A DNA stretch of 64,000 nt from Hydrogenophaga intermedia (GCF_000723405.1 NZ_CCAE010000007.1:62001-126000); one strand, 5' to 3'; positions 23,285-32,333 are shown, counted from the stretch's first letter. Made by a program: numbers and translations. Notes: a model not told the origin generated them from the sequence alone.

Positions 23285-25242
23285 TGGACATCGACTACGA
23301 AGGCGCTGCCGAGATCGCACGCGCGTGGCGCGAAGGCTTGACGCCCGATCCGCTGCTCACCGTGTCGGAATGGTCGGATCGCCACCGGATGCTATCCAGC
23401 AAGGCATCCGCCGAGCCGGGACGCTGGCGCACCAGCCGCACGCCGTACCTGAAAGACATCATGGATTGCCTGTCGCCGACCTCGCCGGTCGAGCGCGTGG
23501 TGTTCATGAAGGCCGCGCAGCTCGGCGCGACCGAGATGGGATCGAACTGGATCGGCTACGTCATCCACCATGCGCCGGGGCCGATGATGGCCGTGTGGCC
23601 GACGGTGGAGATGGCCAAGCGCAACAGCAAGCAACGCATCGATCGGCTGATCGAGGAGTCCGGTGTGCTGGCCGAACTGATCGCACCGGCGCGCTCGCGC
23701 GATTCGGGAAACACGATTCTGGCGAAGGAGTTTCGCGGCGGCGTGCTGGTGATGACGGGCGCGAACAGCGCCGTCGGCCTGCGCTCGATGCCGGTGCGGT
23801 ATCTGTTCTTGGACGAGGTGGACGGCTATCCGCTGGACGTCGAGGGCGAAGGCGATGCGATCTCGCTGGCGGAGGCGCGCACGCGCACCTTCGCGCGGCG
23901 AAAAATCTTCATCGTCTCCACGCCAACGATTGCCGGAGCCTCGTCCATCGAGCGCGAATACGAGGCCAGCGACCAGCGCCGCTACTTCCTGCCGTGCCCG
24001 CATTGCTCGCACCGGCAGTGGCTGCGCTTCGAGCAGCTGCGCTGGGACAAGGGCGCGCCGGAGACGGCGACCTACGTCTGCGAATCCTGCGACACCGCGA
24101 TTGCCGAGCATCACAAGACGTGGATGCTCGAACACGGCGAATGGCGAAAGATGGTCGAGGGCACGGGCAAGACGGCAGGCTTCCACCTGTCCTCGCTCTA
24201 CAGCCCGGTGGGCTGGCGCTCCTGGCGCGACATCGCCGCCGCATGGGAAGCCGCCGTCAGCAAGGAATCCGGATCAGCGGCGGCAATCAAGACCTTCAAG
24301 AACACCGAACTCGGCGAGACGTGGGTCGAGGAAGGCGAAGCGCCCGACTGGCAACGCCTCGTCGAACGCCGCGAGGACTACCGCATCGGCAACGTGCCGC
24401 AAGGTGGTCTGCTGCTGGTCGGTGGCGCGGACGTGCAGAAGGATCGCATCGAAGCCTCGATCTGGGCCTTCGGTCGCGGCAAGGAAGCGTGGCTCATCGA
24501 GCACCGCGTGCTGATGGGCGACACCGCCCGCGACACGGTGTGGAAAGCGCTGGCTGCGATGCTTGCCGAGCACTGGACGCACGCCTCCGGCGCGTCGATG
24601 CCGCTGGCACGTTTCGCCCTGGACACTGGCTTTGCGACGCAGGAAGCCTATGCCTTCGTGCGCGCTTGCCGTGATGCACGGGTGATGCCGGTCAAGGGCG
24701 CGGCGCGTGGCGCGGCGCTGATCGGCACGCCGACGGCGGTGGACATGAGCCAAGGCGGCAAGCGGCTGCGCCGGGGCATCAAGGTGTTCACGGTCGCGGT
24801 CGGCATCGCCAAGCTGGAGTTCTACAACAACCTGCGCAAGGCGGCCAACGTCGGCGAGGACGGCGTCACCACGACGTTCCCCGCAGGCTTCGTCCACCTG
24901 CCCAAGATCGATGCCGAGTTCATCCAGCAGCTCTGCGCCGAGCAGTTGATCACCCGCCGCGACCGCAACGGCTTCCCGGTGCGCGAATGGCAAAAGATGC
25001 GCGAGCGCAACGAAGCGCTCGACTGCTACGTCTATGCCCGCGCCGCTGCGGCGGCCGCAGGGCTGGATCGTTTCGAGGAGCGCCACTGGCGCGAACTGGA
25101 ACGACAACTGGGGATGGCCAGTCCGCCACCCCTGGATTCACAAATCGAATCACCTGTTGAGGCCACCCCAAGCGGTGGCCTCGCTGTTTCTGGCAACCGC
25201 AACCCCGGTCGGCGCGTCATCAAAAGCCGCTGGCTGGGCTGA
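23284..25242 (+). CDS. Terminase large subunit, GpA family
   Basis: 652 residues. The N-terminal ATPase has FMKAAQLGATEM as the adenine/Walker A-like motor segment and FLDEVDGYP as Walker B, as in lambda gpA. A four-cysteine zinc site (CPHC ... CESC near residues 240-268) follows, then an RNase H-like nuclease domain (VGGADVQKDRIEASIWAF with its first Asp, and FALDTGF). It cuts and translocates phage DNA into procapsids. Near the 3' end a 9-bp hairpin (25159-25182) lies within the coding sequence of the C-terminal tail. Confidence 0.95.
   Translation: MDIDYEGAAEIARAWREGLTPDPLLTVSEWSDRHRMLSSKASAEPGRWRTSRTPYLKDIMDCLSPTSPVERVVFMKAAQLGATEMGSNWIGYVIHHAPGPMMAVWPTVEMAKRNSKQRIDRLIEESGVLAELIAPARSRDSGNTILAKEFRGGVLVMTGANSAVGLRSMPVRYLFLDEVDGYPLDVEGEGDAISLAEARTRTFARRKIFIVSTPTIAGASSIEREYEASDQRRYFLPCPHCSHRQWLRFEQLRWDKGAPETATYVCESCDTAIAEHHKTWMLEHGEWRKMVEGTGKTAGFHLSSLYSPVGWRSWRDIAAAWEAAVSKESGSAAAIKTFKNTELGETWVEEGEAPDWQRLVERREDYRIGNVPQGGLLLVGGADVQKDRIEASIWAFGRGKEAWLIEHRVLMGDTARDTVWKALAAMLAEHWTHASGASMPLARFALDTGFATQEAYAFVRACRDARVMPVKGAARGAALIGTPTAVDMSQGGKRLRRGIKVFTVAVGIAKLEFYNNLRKAANVGEDGVTTTFPAGFVHLPKIDAEFIQQLCAEQLITRRDRNGFPVREWQKMRERNEALDCYVYARAAAAAAGLDRFEERHWRELERQLGMASPPPLDSQIESPVEATPSGGLAVSGNRNPGRRVIKSRWLG
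25159..25182 (+). other. Hairpin inside the terminase 3' coding end
   Basis: Stem GAGGCCACC/GGTGGCCTC with loop CCAAGC, followed by GCTGTTTCTGG. It resembles the terminator/ribosome-site elements elsewhere in this prophage but here is translated as part of the terminase tail. Confidence 0.45.
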
Positions 25243-25268
25243 ACCACCCACTGTCCCAAGGAGCCATC

Positions 25269-25760
25269 ATGAGCCTCACCACCCGTATCGAATCGCTGGT
25301 CATCCGCGTCGCGCAGGAATTCAACGACGTGCGCGCCAAAACCGGCAACCTCGCCAACCTGACCACCACCGACAAGTCGAATCTGGTCGCCGCCATCAAT
25401 GAATTGCAGGCCGCCGTTGCCGCGTCCGGTGCCATCGACGACGCGCAGATCACCACGACCACTACCTATTCGTCGTCCAAGATCGTCGCGCTGCTCGATG
25501 CACTCAAAGCCGAAATCTTGGGTGGTGCCGACGCGGCCTACGACACGCTGGTGGAAATCCAGCAACTGCTGCAAAACGGCACCAGCGGTCTGGATGCGCT
25601 GCTCGCCGCCGTCAACAACCGCGTGCGCTTCGATGCCGCGCAGACACTGACCGCACCCGAGCAGGCCCAGGCGCGCAACAACATCGGCGCGGTGGCCGCC
25701 AGCGACGTGGGTGACACCGATACCGACTTCGTGGCCGTGTTCGAAGGCGCGCTGGTCTGA
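25269..25760 (+). CDS. Phage structural-like protein between terminase and gpW
   Basis: 163 residues. It begins MSLTTRIESLVIRVAQEFND; residues about 35-50 (TDKSNLVAAINELQAAV) and the later EQAQARNNIGAV are motifs often found in phage tail fibres and tail-fibre-associated repeats. Its place between terminase and head-tail genes is unusual. It begins similarly to the next gene (MSLATRI...), suggesting relatedness. AAGGAG lies upstream. A fibre- or decoration-type role is plausible; no firm family. Confidence 0.6.
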   Translation: MSLTTRIESLVIRVAQEFNDVRAKTGNLANLTTTDKSNLVAAINELQAAVAASGAIDDAQITTTTTYSSSKIVALLDALKAEILGGADAAYDTLVEIQQLLQNGTSGLDALLAAVNNRVRFDAAQTLTAPEQAQARNNIGAVAASDVGDTDTDFVAVFEGALV

Positions 25761-26152
25761 TGAGCCTCGCCACCCGCATCACCGCCTTGGCCAGCCGCAT
25801 CGGGCAGGAGGTCAAAACCAAGATCGACGCCAGCCACCCGGGCGTGGCCAAGGCGTGGGTGTGTTTCGGTTACGTCAGCAATCAGGTGGTGATCCGCGCT
25901 GCGCACAACGTCGCCAGCGTCACCCGGCTGGGTACGGGCCGCTACCGCGTGACCTTCGCCAGCGCCATGCCCAACGCCAATTACAGCTGGATGGCCGTCG
26001 CCCTCAAGACGCCGAACATTCTCGGGCTGCAACGCCTCGGCATCGTCCGCGCCAGCGGCGACACCCAAACCGCGCAGGTGCTCGATGTGAGCTGCGCGTC
26101 CCCGACGGCGGCGACCGATGCCGACGAAATCAACCTCACGGTGTACCGCTGA
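25760..26152 (+). CDS. Tail-fibre-tip-like phage protein
   Basis: 130 residues. After an N-terminal helix like that of its neighbour, the rest is a beta-rich domain (KAWVCFGYVSNQVVIRAAHNVASVTRLG, shown only in part, then TFASAMPNANYSWMAVAL and DEINLTVYR). This pattern is common at the C-terminal tip of phage tail fibres or appendages. It overlaps both neighbours by one base. Its position before portal rather than after gpJ is odd; it may form part of a capsid or connector appendage. Confidence 0.55.
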   Translation: MSLATRITALASRIGQEVKTKIDASHPGVAKAWVCFGYVSNQVVIRAAHNVASVTRLGTGRYRVTFASAMPNANYSWMAVALKTPNILGLQRLGIVRASGDTQTAQVLDVSCASPTAATDADEINLTVYR

Positions 26153-26373
26153 TGGCCTACACACAAGCCCAACTCGATGCGCTCGAAGCCGCGCTCGCCA
26201 AAGGCGAGAAGCGCGTCACCTTCGGCGACAAGACGGTCGAGTACCGCAGCGTGGATGAACTCATGGCAGCCATCGAGGCGGTCAAACGCAACCTGTTCGA
26301 GCAGGCCGCCGCCACGGGCCTGTGGCCGGGTGCACCGCGCCAGATCCGTGTGACCACCGGCAAGGGGTTCTGA
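26152..26373 (+). CDS. gpW-like head-tail joining protein
   Basis: 73 residues, the expected size for the lambda gpW family. It shows the pattern YTQAQLDALEAALAKG, VTFGDKTVEYRSVDEL, AAIEAVKRNL. gpW stabilises the packaged head and attaches beneath the portal. It directly precedes the portal gene, as in lambda. Start overlaps the previous stop (TGATG). Confidence 0.85.
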   Translation: MAYTQAQLDALEAALAKGEKRVTFGDKTVEYRSVDELMAAIEAVKRNLFEQAAATGLWPGAPRQIRVTTGKGF

Positions 26374-26375
26374 AC

Positions 26376-27890
26376 ATGCAGTGGTTTGACCGGATACGCC
26401 GCCGCGTCGGCGTGCGTCTATTGGCTGGCACCCCGTTTTACGACGGCATCGGCGGTGGCCGCCGTTCGCTGGCGTGGCAGGTCGGCAACCCCGGCGCAGT
26501 GGCGGCGCTGGCTTCGACCCAGCACGAGCTGCGTGCCAAGAGCCGCGATCTGGTACGGCGCAATGCATGGGCGGCGGCAGGCGTCGAGGCCTTCGTGTCG
26601 AATGCCATCGGCACCGGCATCAAGCCGCAGTCGATGGTGGCGGACAACGCGCTGCGCGAGGCCATCCACAGCCTGTGGTGGGACTGGTGTGAGGAAGCCG
26701 ATGCGGCGGGCCTGACCGACTTCTATGGCCTGCAGGCGCTGGCCTGCCGGGCGATGCTGGAAGGCGGCGAGTGTCTGGTGCGACTGCGCTACCGTCGCCC
26801 CGAGGACGGCCTGCCGGTCGGGCTGCAATTGCAGTTGCTCGAACCGGAGCACCTGCCGACCACGCTCAATCAGGAGCTGCCGTCGGGCAACGTGATCCGC
26901 GCGGGCATCGAGTTCGACCGGCTTGGGCGGCGCACGGCCTACCACCTGTACCGCTCGCATCCCGGTGACGGTTCGATGGCCCCGATGTCGGGTACCGGTG
27001 GCTGGGTGGGCGGCCTCGACACCGTGCGTGTTCCGGCCAGCGAGATCGTCCATCTGTTCCGCCCGCTGCGTCCCGGCCAGATCCGGGGTGAACCGTGGCT
27101 CGCCCGCGCGCTGGTCAAGCTCAACGAACTCGACCAGTACGACGACGCCGAACTGGTGCGCAAGAAAACCGCCGCGATGTTCGCGGGCTTCATCACGCGC
27201 CTTTCGCCCGAGGACAACCTGATGGGCGAAGGGCTGCCGGACGCCAATGGCGCGGCAATGGCGGGACTGGAGCCCGGCACGATGCAGATTCTGGAGCCGG
27301 GCGAGGATGTGAAATTCAGCCAGCCCGCCGACGTCGGCGCGAGCTACGCCGAATTCCTACGGATGCAGTTTCGGGCGGTGGCCGCCGCGATGGGCATCAC
27401 CTACGAGATGCTCACCGGCGATCTGACGCAGGTGAACTACTCGTCGATCCGCGCGGGGCTGCTGGAGTTTCGTCGCCGCTGCGAAGCCATCCAGCACAAC
27501 GTGATCGTGCACCAACTGTGCCGCCCGATCTGGCGCGCGTGGATGGAACAGGCGGCGCTGGAGGGCGCGCTGGCATGGCCGCAGTTCAACCAGAACAAGC
27601 GCGACTACCTGTCGGCGCGCTGGATTCCGCAGGGCTGGCAGTGGGTCGATCCGAAGAAGGAATTCGACGCGATGCTCACGGCCATTCGCGCAGGGCTGCT
27701 GTCGCGCTCGGAAGCTATCTCGGCCTTCGGCTACGACGCCGAGGACATCGACCGCGAAATCGCCACCGACAACCAGCGTGCGGACGAACTCGGGCTGGTG
27801 TTCGACTCCGACCCGCGTCACGACAAACAACCAATTGCAGCGGTGGGCACGCAACCCGTCGCACCACCGCAAGATCCACAGGACGATTGA
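26376..27890 (+). CDS. Portal protein, lambda gpB family
   Basis: 504 residues. Family signatures include RSRDLVRRNAWA-like (here KSRDLVRRNAWAAAG), VSNAIGTGI, LLEPEHLP, EIVHLFRPLRPGQIRGEPWL (partly quoted) and GITYEMLTGDLTQVNYSSIR, the last very typical of lambda-type portals. It forms the dodecameric channel for DNA entry and exit at the capsid vertex. ATG 26376 lies 2 nt after the gpW stop. Confidence 0.95.
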   Translation: MQWFDRIRRRVGVRLLAGTPFYDGIGGGRRSLAWQVGNPGAVAALASTQHELRAKSRDLVRRNAWAAAGVEAFVSNAIGTGIKPQSMVADNALREAIHSLWWDWCEEADAAGLTDFYGLQALACRAMLEGGECLVRLRYRRPEDGLPVGLQLQLLEPEHLPTTLNQELPSGNVIRAGIEFDRLGRRTAYHLYRSHPGDGSMAPMSGTGGWVGGLDTVRVPASEIVHLFRPLRPGQIRGEPWLARALVKLNELDQYDDAELVRKKTAAMFAGFITRLSPEDNLMGEGLPDANGAAMAGLEPGTMQILEPGEDVKFSQPADVGASYAEFLRMQFRAVAAAMGITYEMLTGDLTQVNYSSIRAGLLEFRRRCEAIQHNVIVHQLCRPIWRAWMEQAALEGALAWPQFNQNKRDYLSARWIPQGWQWVDPKKEFDAMLTAIRAGLLSRSEAISAFGYDAEDIDREIATDNQRADELGLVFDSDPRHDKQPIAAVGTQPVAPPQDPQDD

Positions 27891-27891
27891 T

Positions 27892-29199
27892 ATGACCCTC
27901 ATCCATCTGGCGTCGCGCCTCTACGGCACGCCGCTGCTCATCGCGCGCCCCAAACTCGACGTGATCCTGTCGGTGCTGGGTTCGCGCATTGGCTTGCTCC
28001 CCCAGAGCCTGCCCGATCTGGACATGGCACTGCCTGCGCCACGTCAGTCAGTTCCATCGGCGCAGACGGGCATCGCCGTGATCCCAGTGGTGGGCACGCT
28101 GGTCAAACGGGCGATGGGCATCGAGGCCGCGTCTGGCCTCATGTCCTACGACGAGATCGACGACCGGCTGGATGCGGCGCTGGCCGACCCGCAGATCGGC
28201 GGCATCCTGCTCGATCTGGATTCCTCCGGCGGCGAGGCCGGTGGCGTGTTCGAACTGGCACAACGCATTCGCGCCGCCAGTGCCATCAAGCCGATCTGGG
28301 CGCACGCCAACGATGCCGCGTACTCGGCGGCCTATGCCATCGCGGCCGCCTGCCAGCGCCTGACGCTGTCGCAAACCGGCGGCGTCGGTTCGATTGGCGT
28401 GATCGCGCTGCACGTCGATCAGTCAGTGAAAGATGCCAAGGACGGCATTTCCTACACCGCCGTCTACGCCGGTGGCCACAAGAACGACTTCTCGCCGCAC
28501 GAGCCCTTGAGTCCGCAGGCCAGCACGGTGCTGCAGGCCGAAGTGGATCGGCTCTACGACCTGTTCGTGAATCAGGTTGCCACGATGCGCGGCCTCGATG
28601 CAGACGCTGTGCGCGCCACCGAAGCCGCTGTGTTCCACGGTGATCAGGCGGTGGCGGTAGGCCTTGCCGATGCGGTGCTGCCGCTCGATCAGGTGCTCAC
28701 CGAATTTGCCGAAGCGCTGGCATCGCAACGCCGCTTGGTGCAGCCGGGGCTGGCGCGCGCGTCGCCTTTGAGCCTGCCATCCACAGCCCTGACCCAAAGC
28801 CGTTCATTCACCCTGGAGAACCCCATGACCGACCATGACCCGCAACACGACGACGCGCTCGATCCCATCGATCCCGCCTCGCAGGACGAGCCACAGCAAC
28901 CCGCAAGCGATCCGCAACCGACGCCTGCCGCCAGCGCTGCGCTGGCCCAAGCGCGTGCCACCGGTATCGGCCAGGCACAGGCCATTGCCGAACTCTGCCT
29001 GATCGCAGGTACACCGCAACGCACGGCGGAGTTCCTCTCTGCTGGTCTGTCCGAAGCGCAGGTGCGCCGCGCCTTGCTCGACGCCCGTGCCGAGCAGCCG
29101 GAAATCGCCTCGCGCATCACTGCCGACGCCGGGACGTCACTGCATCCCGAGCACAGCCCGGTGGTGGCCGCCGCCAAGAAACTCGCCCACAAGGAGTAA
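27892..29199 (+). CDS. S49 capsid maturation protease with C-terminal scaffold, lambda gpC-like
   Basis: 435 residues. The S49/SppA-like protease occupies about residues 50-285. It shows IPVVGTL, LLDLDSSGGEAGG (oxyanion region), the catalytic Ser in GGVGSIGVI and YAGGHKNDFSP. The rest is low-complexity acidic then helical, as in lambda gpC-Nu3, where the C-terminus is also made separately as scaffold. It would process head proteins during prohead maturation. ATG 27892 starts 1 nt after the portal stop. Confidence 0.92.
   Translation: MTLIHLASRLYGTPLLIARPKLDVILSVLGSRIGLLPQSLPDLDMALPAPRQSVPSAQTGIAVIPVVGTLVKRAMGIEAASGLMSYDEIDDRLDAALADPQIGGILLDLDSSGGEAGGVFELAQRIRAASAIKPIWAHANDAAYSAAYAIAAACQRLTLSQTGGVGSIGVIALHVDQSVKDAKDGISYTAVYAGGHKNDFSPHEPLSPQASTVLQAEVDRLYDLFVNQVATMRGLDADAVRATEAAVFHGDQAVAVGLADAVLPLDQVLTEFAEALASQRRLVQPGLARASPLSLPSTALTQSRSFTLENPMTDHDPQHDDALDPIDPASQDEPQQPASDPQPTPAASAALAQARATGIGQAQAIAELCLIAGTPQRTAEFLSAGLSEAQVRRALLDARAEQPEIASRITADAGTSLHPEHSPVVAAAKKLAHKE
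28825..29199 (+). CDS. Internal in-frame scaffold protein, Nu3-like
   Basis: ATG 28825 is in frame within the S49 gene and is preceded at 6 nt by TGGAG, a good ribosome site. It would give a 124-residue acidic/helical protein (MTDHDPQHDDALDP...) equal to the scaffold part of the protease, as Nu3 is to gpC in lambda. This is inferred from the site and the family precedent. Confidence 0.6.
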   Translation: MTDHDPQHDDALDPIDPASQDEPQQPASDPQPTPAASAALAQARATGIGQAQAIAELCLIAGTPQRTAEFLSAGLSEAQVRRALLDARAEQPEIASRITADAGTSLHPEHSPVVAAAKKLAHKE

Positions 29200-29202
29200 G
29201 CC

Positions 29203-29580
29203 ATGACTGCCATTGCCCAGCCCAAGAACCTCGGTGACGTGCTCAAGTACGAAGCGCCGAATCTCTACTCGCGTGAAACCAACACCGTCGCCGCCGCACA
29301 GAACCTCGCCCTCGGCACCGTGGTGGGCCGCGATACCGCCACGGCCAAGCTCAAGGCTTTCGATCCCGGTGCATCGGACGGCAGCGAAATCGCCATCGGT
29401 GTGCTCGGTAACGACGTGGACGCCACGCTGATCGACCGCGACGACGCGATCCTGATCGCCCGTCACGCCATCGTCGCGCGCGGCGCGCTCATCTGGCCGA
29501 CCGGCATCACGCCCACGCAGAAAGCTGCCGCCGAAGCACATCTGACCTTCCTCGGCGTGCTGGTACGCGACAGCGCCTGA
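29203..29580 (+). CDS. Head decoration protein, lambda gpD-like
   Basis: 125 residues. It has the pattern of trimeric head-stabilising proteins: an N-terminal LGDVLKYEAPNLYSRE, a beta core (LALGTVVGRDTATAKL, AIGVLGNDVDA) and DAILIARHAIVARGALIWP. It binds the outside of the expanded capsid. It sits between the protease/scaffold and the major capsid gene as in lambda. Confidence 0.88.
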   Translation: MTAIAQPKNLGDVLKYEAPNLYSRETNTVAAAQNLALGTVVGRDTATAKLKAFDPGASDGSEIAIGVLGNDVDATLIDRDDAILIARHAIVARGALIWPTGITPTQKAAAEAHLTFLGVLVRDSA

Positions 29581-29606
29581 GCTAACGCATCACCTCATCC
29601 CCGCTA

Positions 29607-29627
29607 AAACCCGCCGCTGGCGGGTTT
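29607..29627 (+). terminator. Terminator-like hairpin before the capsid gene
   Basis: AAACCCGCC/GGCGGGTTT with loop GCT, then CGTCATTT and the ribosome site CTGGAGAA of the capsid gene. With such a short T tract it may act as a processing or attenuating hairpin rather than a full stop. Confidence 0.55.
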
Positions 29628-29648
29628 CGTCATTTCTGGAGAACCCAA

Positions 29649-30671
29649 ATGCAAAACCCCTTTGAAAACCCCGGCTTCTCGATGGCCAGCCTCACCACCG
29701 CCATCAACCTGCTGCCCAACCGCTACGGGCGGCTGGAACAACTCAACCTGTTTCCGGCCCGGCCTGTGCGCACCCGACAGATCCTCGTCGAGGAATTCGC
29801 CGGACGTCTGAACCTGCTGCCGACCCGTGCGCCGGGTTCACCCGGCACCGTGGGCGAGCGTGGCCAGCGCAAGCTGCGCTCCTTCGTGATCCCGCACATC
29901 CCGCACGACGACGTGGTGCTGCCGGAAGAAGTGCAAGGCCTGCGCGCCTTCGGCTCGGAAACCGAGATGGAGGCCATCGGCGGCGTGATGGCGCGTCATC
30001 TGGAGACGATGCGCAACAAGCACGCCATCACCCTGGAGCACCTGCGCATGGGCGCGCTCAAGGGTGAAATCCTCGACGCCGACGGCAGCACGCTGGTCGA
30101 TCTGTTCGACGAGTTCGACATCAGCGCGCAGAGCGTGCCCTTCGAGTTCTCCACCGCCACCGACAACGGCCAGCTCAAAAGCGCCTGCCTGGAATTGCTG
30201 GGGCTGATGGAAGTGGGCCTTGCGGGCGAGTTCTCCACCGGCATCCACGTACTGTGTTCGCCAGAGTTCTTCCGCGCGCTGACCACCCACAAGGAGGTCA
30301 AGACCGCCTACCAGAACTGGCAGCAAGGCGCGGTGCTGATCAACGACATGCGCGCAGGCTTCAACTACAGCGGCATCACCTTCGAGGAGTACCGGGGTCA
30401 GGCGTCCTACGTGCAGGCCGACGGCACGCTGGGCACGCGCCGCTTCATCGCCGCCGGGGAGGCCCATGCCTTCCCGCTGGGCACGGTGGACACCTTCGCC
30501 ACCTACTTTGCACCGGCGGACTTCAACGAAACGGTGAATACGCTGGGCCAGCCGCTGTACGCCAAGCAGGAGCCGCGCAAGTTCGACCGGGGCACCGATC
30601 TGCACACGCAGAGCAATCCGCTGCCGATGTGCCATCGCCCCGGCGTGCTGATCAAGCTGACCTCGGCCTGA
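29649..30671 (+). CDS. Major capsid protein, lambda gpE family
   Basis: 340 residues, the family's usual length. Recognisable regions include INLLPNRYGRLEQLNLF, SFVIPHIPHDDVVLPEEVQG-like (first part), RHLETMRNKHAITLEHLRMGA-like and the C-terminal HTQSNPLPMCHRPGVLI. It forms the HK97-fold shell. It is preceded by a strong CTGGAGAA ribosome site after the hairpin at 29607, consistent with the high expression needed for a capsid protein. Confidence 0.95.
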   Translation: MQNPFENPGFSMASLTTAINLLPNRYGRLEQLNLFPARPVRTRQILVEEFAGRLNLLPTRAPGSPGTVGERGQRKLRSFVIPHIPHDDVVLPEEVQGLRAFGSETEMEAIGGVMARHLETMRNKHAITLEHLRMGALKGEILDADGSTLVDLFDEFDISAQSVPFEFSTATDNGQLKSACLELLGLMEVGLAGEFSTGIHVLCSPEFFRALTTHKEVKTAYQNWQQGAVLINDMRAGFNYSGITFEEYRGQASYVQADGTLGTRRFIAAGEAHAFPLGTVDTFATYFAPADFNETVNTLGQPLYAKQEPRKFDRGTDLHTQSNPLPMCHRPGVLIKLTSA

Positions 30672-30952
30672 TGGACGTCACGACGCTCTATGAGGCCGCG
30701 CGCAACGCCGGGCTGCTCACCGCCGTCACGGTGGCGGGCGGTCCGGTGGTGCATTGCGGCTTTCGTGCGCCGGATGAAACCGTTCTCGATGGTTTCGCGC
30801 TGTCACGCGACTACCAGCTCGATTATCCGGCGGCGTGGCTGACGCTGGCCGCTGGCGACACCGTCGAGGTTGCGGGCGCGGCCTATCAGGTGCGCGACGT
30901 GCGCGCCATCGGCGACGGCACCGAGCGTCGCGCTTCGCTCTCCCAACTTTGA
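30671..30952 (+). CDS. Head-tail joining protein, gpFII-like position
   Basis: 93 residues. It overlaps the capsid stop by one base. The pattern TVAGGPVVHCGFRAPDETVL, YPAAWLTLAAGDTVEVAG, YQVRDVRAIGDGTERRA is that of small head-tail connector/ATP-binding sugar-fold-like completion proteins in lambdoid phages. By gene order it is the connector between head and tail. The exact family is not certain. Confidence 0.75.
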   Translation: MDVTTLYEAARNAGLLTAVTVAGGPVVHCGFRAPDETVLDGFALSRDYQLDYPAAWLTLAAGDTVEVAGAAYQVRDVRAIGDGTERRASLSQL

Positions 30953-30962
30953 GGATTCCACG

Positions 30963-31388
30963 ATGAACTCCGTCCGCGAGCGCGTCTTGCGGGAAGTGGT
31001 CGCGCGCCTGTCATCTGCCATTGCACCGATCCCGGTGCTGCGCATGCCCGCCGTTCCGGTCACCCGCGAGGCCAGTCCCGCGCTGCTGCTGTTTGTCGAC
31101 GGCGACAGCATTGCCGCCCACGCCAACCACCTCGTCGACCGGCTGTTGATCGTCCGGCTCGCCGTAGTGGCGCGTGGAACGGATGCCTTCGACGTCGCCG
31201 ACCGGGCGCTGGTGGCGGCGCACGCGGCCTTTCTGGCCGACCCGAATCTCTCCGGGCTGGCGATTGCCGTGCGCGAAATCGACTGCGAGTGGGACGTCGA
31301 CGACGCCGATGCCGGTGCCGTCCTGCTGCCCGCCCGCTACGAAGTCCGCTACCGCACCCACGCCCTCGATCTCACCCAAACAGGATGA
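30963..31388 (+). CDS. Minor tail/tail-terminator-like protein
   Basis: 141 residues following the connector gene. An N-terminal helix (VRERVLREVVARLSSAI) leads to an alpha/beta domain with RLLIVRLAVVARGTDA and a final YEVRYRTHALDL, the pattern of gpU/tail-completion proteins that cap the tail tube. Position between connector and tail tube genes supports this. Function is by context more than by motif. Confidence 0.7.
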   Translation: MNSVRERVLREVVARLSSAIAPIPVLRMPAVPVTREASPALLLFVDGDSIAAHANHLVDRLLIVRLAVVARGTDAFDVADRALVAAHAAFLADPNLSGLAIAVREIDCEWDVDDADAGAVLLPARYEVRYRTHALDLTQTG

Positions 31389-31395
31389 ACTTTCC

Positions 31396-31584
31396 ATGCA
31401 CATCGAACTGATCAAACCGCACACCCACGCGGGCAAACGCCACGCCGTGGGCGACCGAATTGAACTCAACGACGCCAGTGCCCGCTGGCTGATCGCGCAG
31501 GGCGTGGCCAAGGCTGCCGCGCCTGTCGCCGATTTCAAACCCAATCGCCGCGATGCCACGTCCGGCACTACCCGAGGAGACTGA
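31396..31584 (+). CDS. Small tail-region protein (DUF7210-like)
   Basis: 62 residues: MHIELIKPHTHAGKRHAVGD, then ASARWLIAQGVAKA and a basic tail. Short proteins of this pattern are common before tail tube genes; I recall the name DUF7210 without certainty. It may be a minor structural or assembly factor. Confidence 0.65.
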   Translation: MHIELIKPHTHAGKRHAVGDRIELNDASARWLIAQGVAKAAAPVADFKPNRRDATSGTTRGD

Positions 31585-31586
31585 CC

Positions 31587-32333
31587 ATGGCTTACTTTTC
31601 TGGACAAGGCCGCGTCTACATCGGCGCGCGCGATGAACTCGGCAACCCGGCCGGACTGACCTTCGTCGGCAACGTGCCGGAGCTGAAGGTGTCGCTGTCG
31701 GTGGACACCATCGAGCATCAGGAAGCGCAGTCGGGCCAGCGCCTGACCGACCTGCAGCTGATCAAGACCAAGAAAGGCGAATTCGCCTGCACGCTGGAAG
31801 AACTGATCGCCACCAATCTGGCGCTCGCGCTCTACGGCACGACGACCACGATCACGCCCGGCACGGTCACCGGCGAGCTGCTGCCCAACCCGGTCACGCC
31901 CGGCAGCCTGTATCCACTGGCGCTGCAAAACGTCTCCGCCGTCCAGATCCAGGATGCGGATGCCAATCTGCTGCCTGACACCCAGTACAGCGTCAACGCC
32001 AAGCACGGCTCGCTGGTGATTCTGGATGCCACCACCGGCGGCCCGTACACCGAACCTTTCACCGTCGATTACGCCTACGGCGCGGCGCAGAGCACGGCGA
32101 TGTTCACCCAGCCGCTGCCCGAGCGCTGGATTCGCTTCGAGGGCTTGAACACCGCCGACGGCAACCGCGAGGTGGTGATCGATCTCTACCGCGTGGCCAT
32201 CAACCCGGCCAAGGAGCTGTCGATCATCACGGATGAACTGCTGAAGTTCGAGCTATCGGGTCAGGTACTGGCCGACCTCACCAAGCCGGTCGGCGGCGAT
32301 CTCGGCCAGTTCGGTCGTCTGGTGCTGCTGTGA
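31587..32333 (+). CDS. Major tail tube protein
   Basis: 248 residues. A beta-rich protein with the tail tube pattern: a start like YFSGQGRVYIGARDE, then FVGNVPELKVSLSVDTIEHQE, LEELIATNLALALYG and GNREVVIDLYRVAI. It polymerises around the tape measure to form the non-contractile tail tube. The stop overlaps the GTG that opens the next gene. Confidence 0.85.
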   Translation: MAYFSGQGRVYIGARDELGNPAGLTFVGNVPELKVSLSVDTIEHQEAQSGQRLTDLQLIKTKKGEFACTLEELIATNLALALYGTTTTITPGTVTGELLPNPVTPGSLYPLALQNVSAVQIQDADANLLPDTQYSVNAKHGSLVILDATTGGPYTEPFTVDYAYGAAQSTAMFTQPLPERWIRFEGLNTADGNREVVIDLYRVAINPAKELSIITDELLKFELSGQVLADLTKPVGGDLGQFGRLVLL

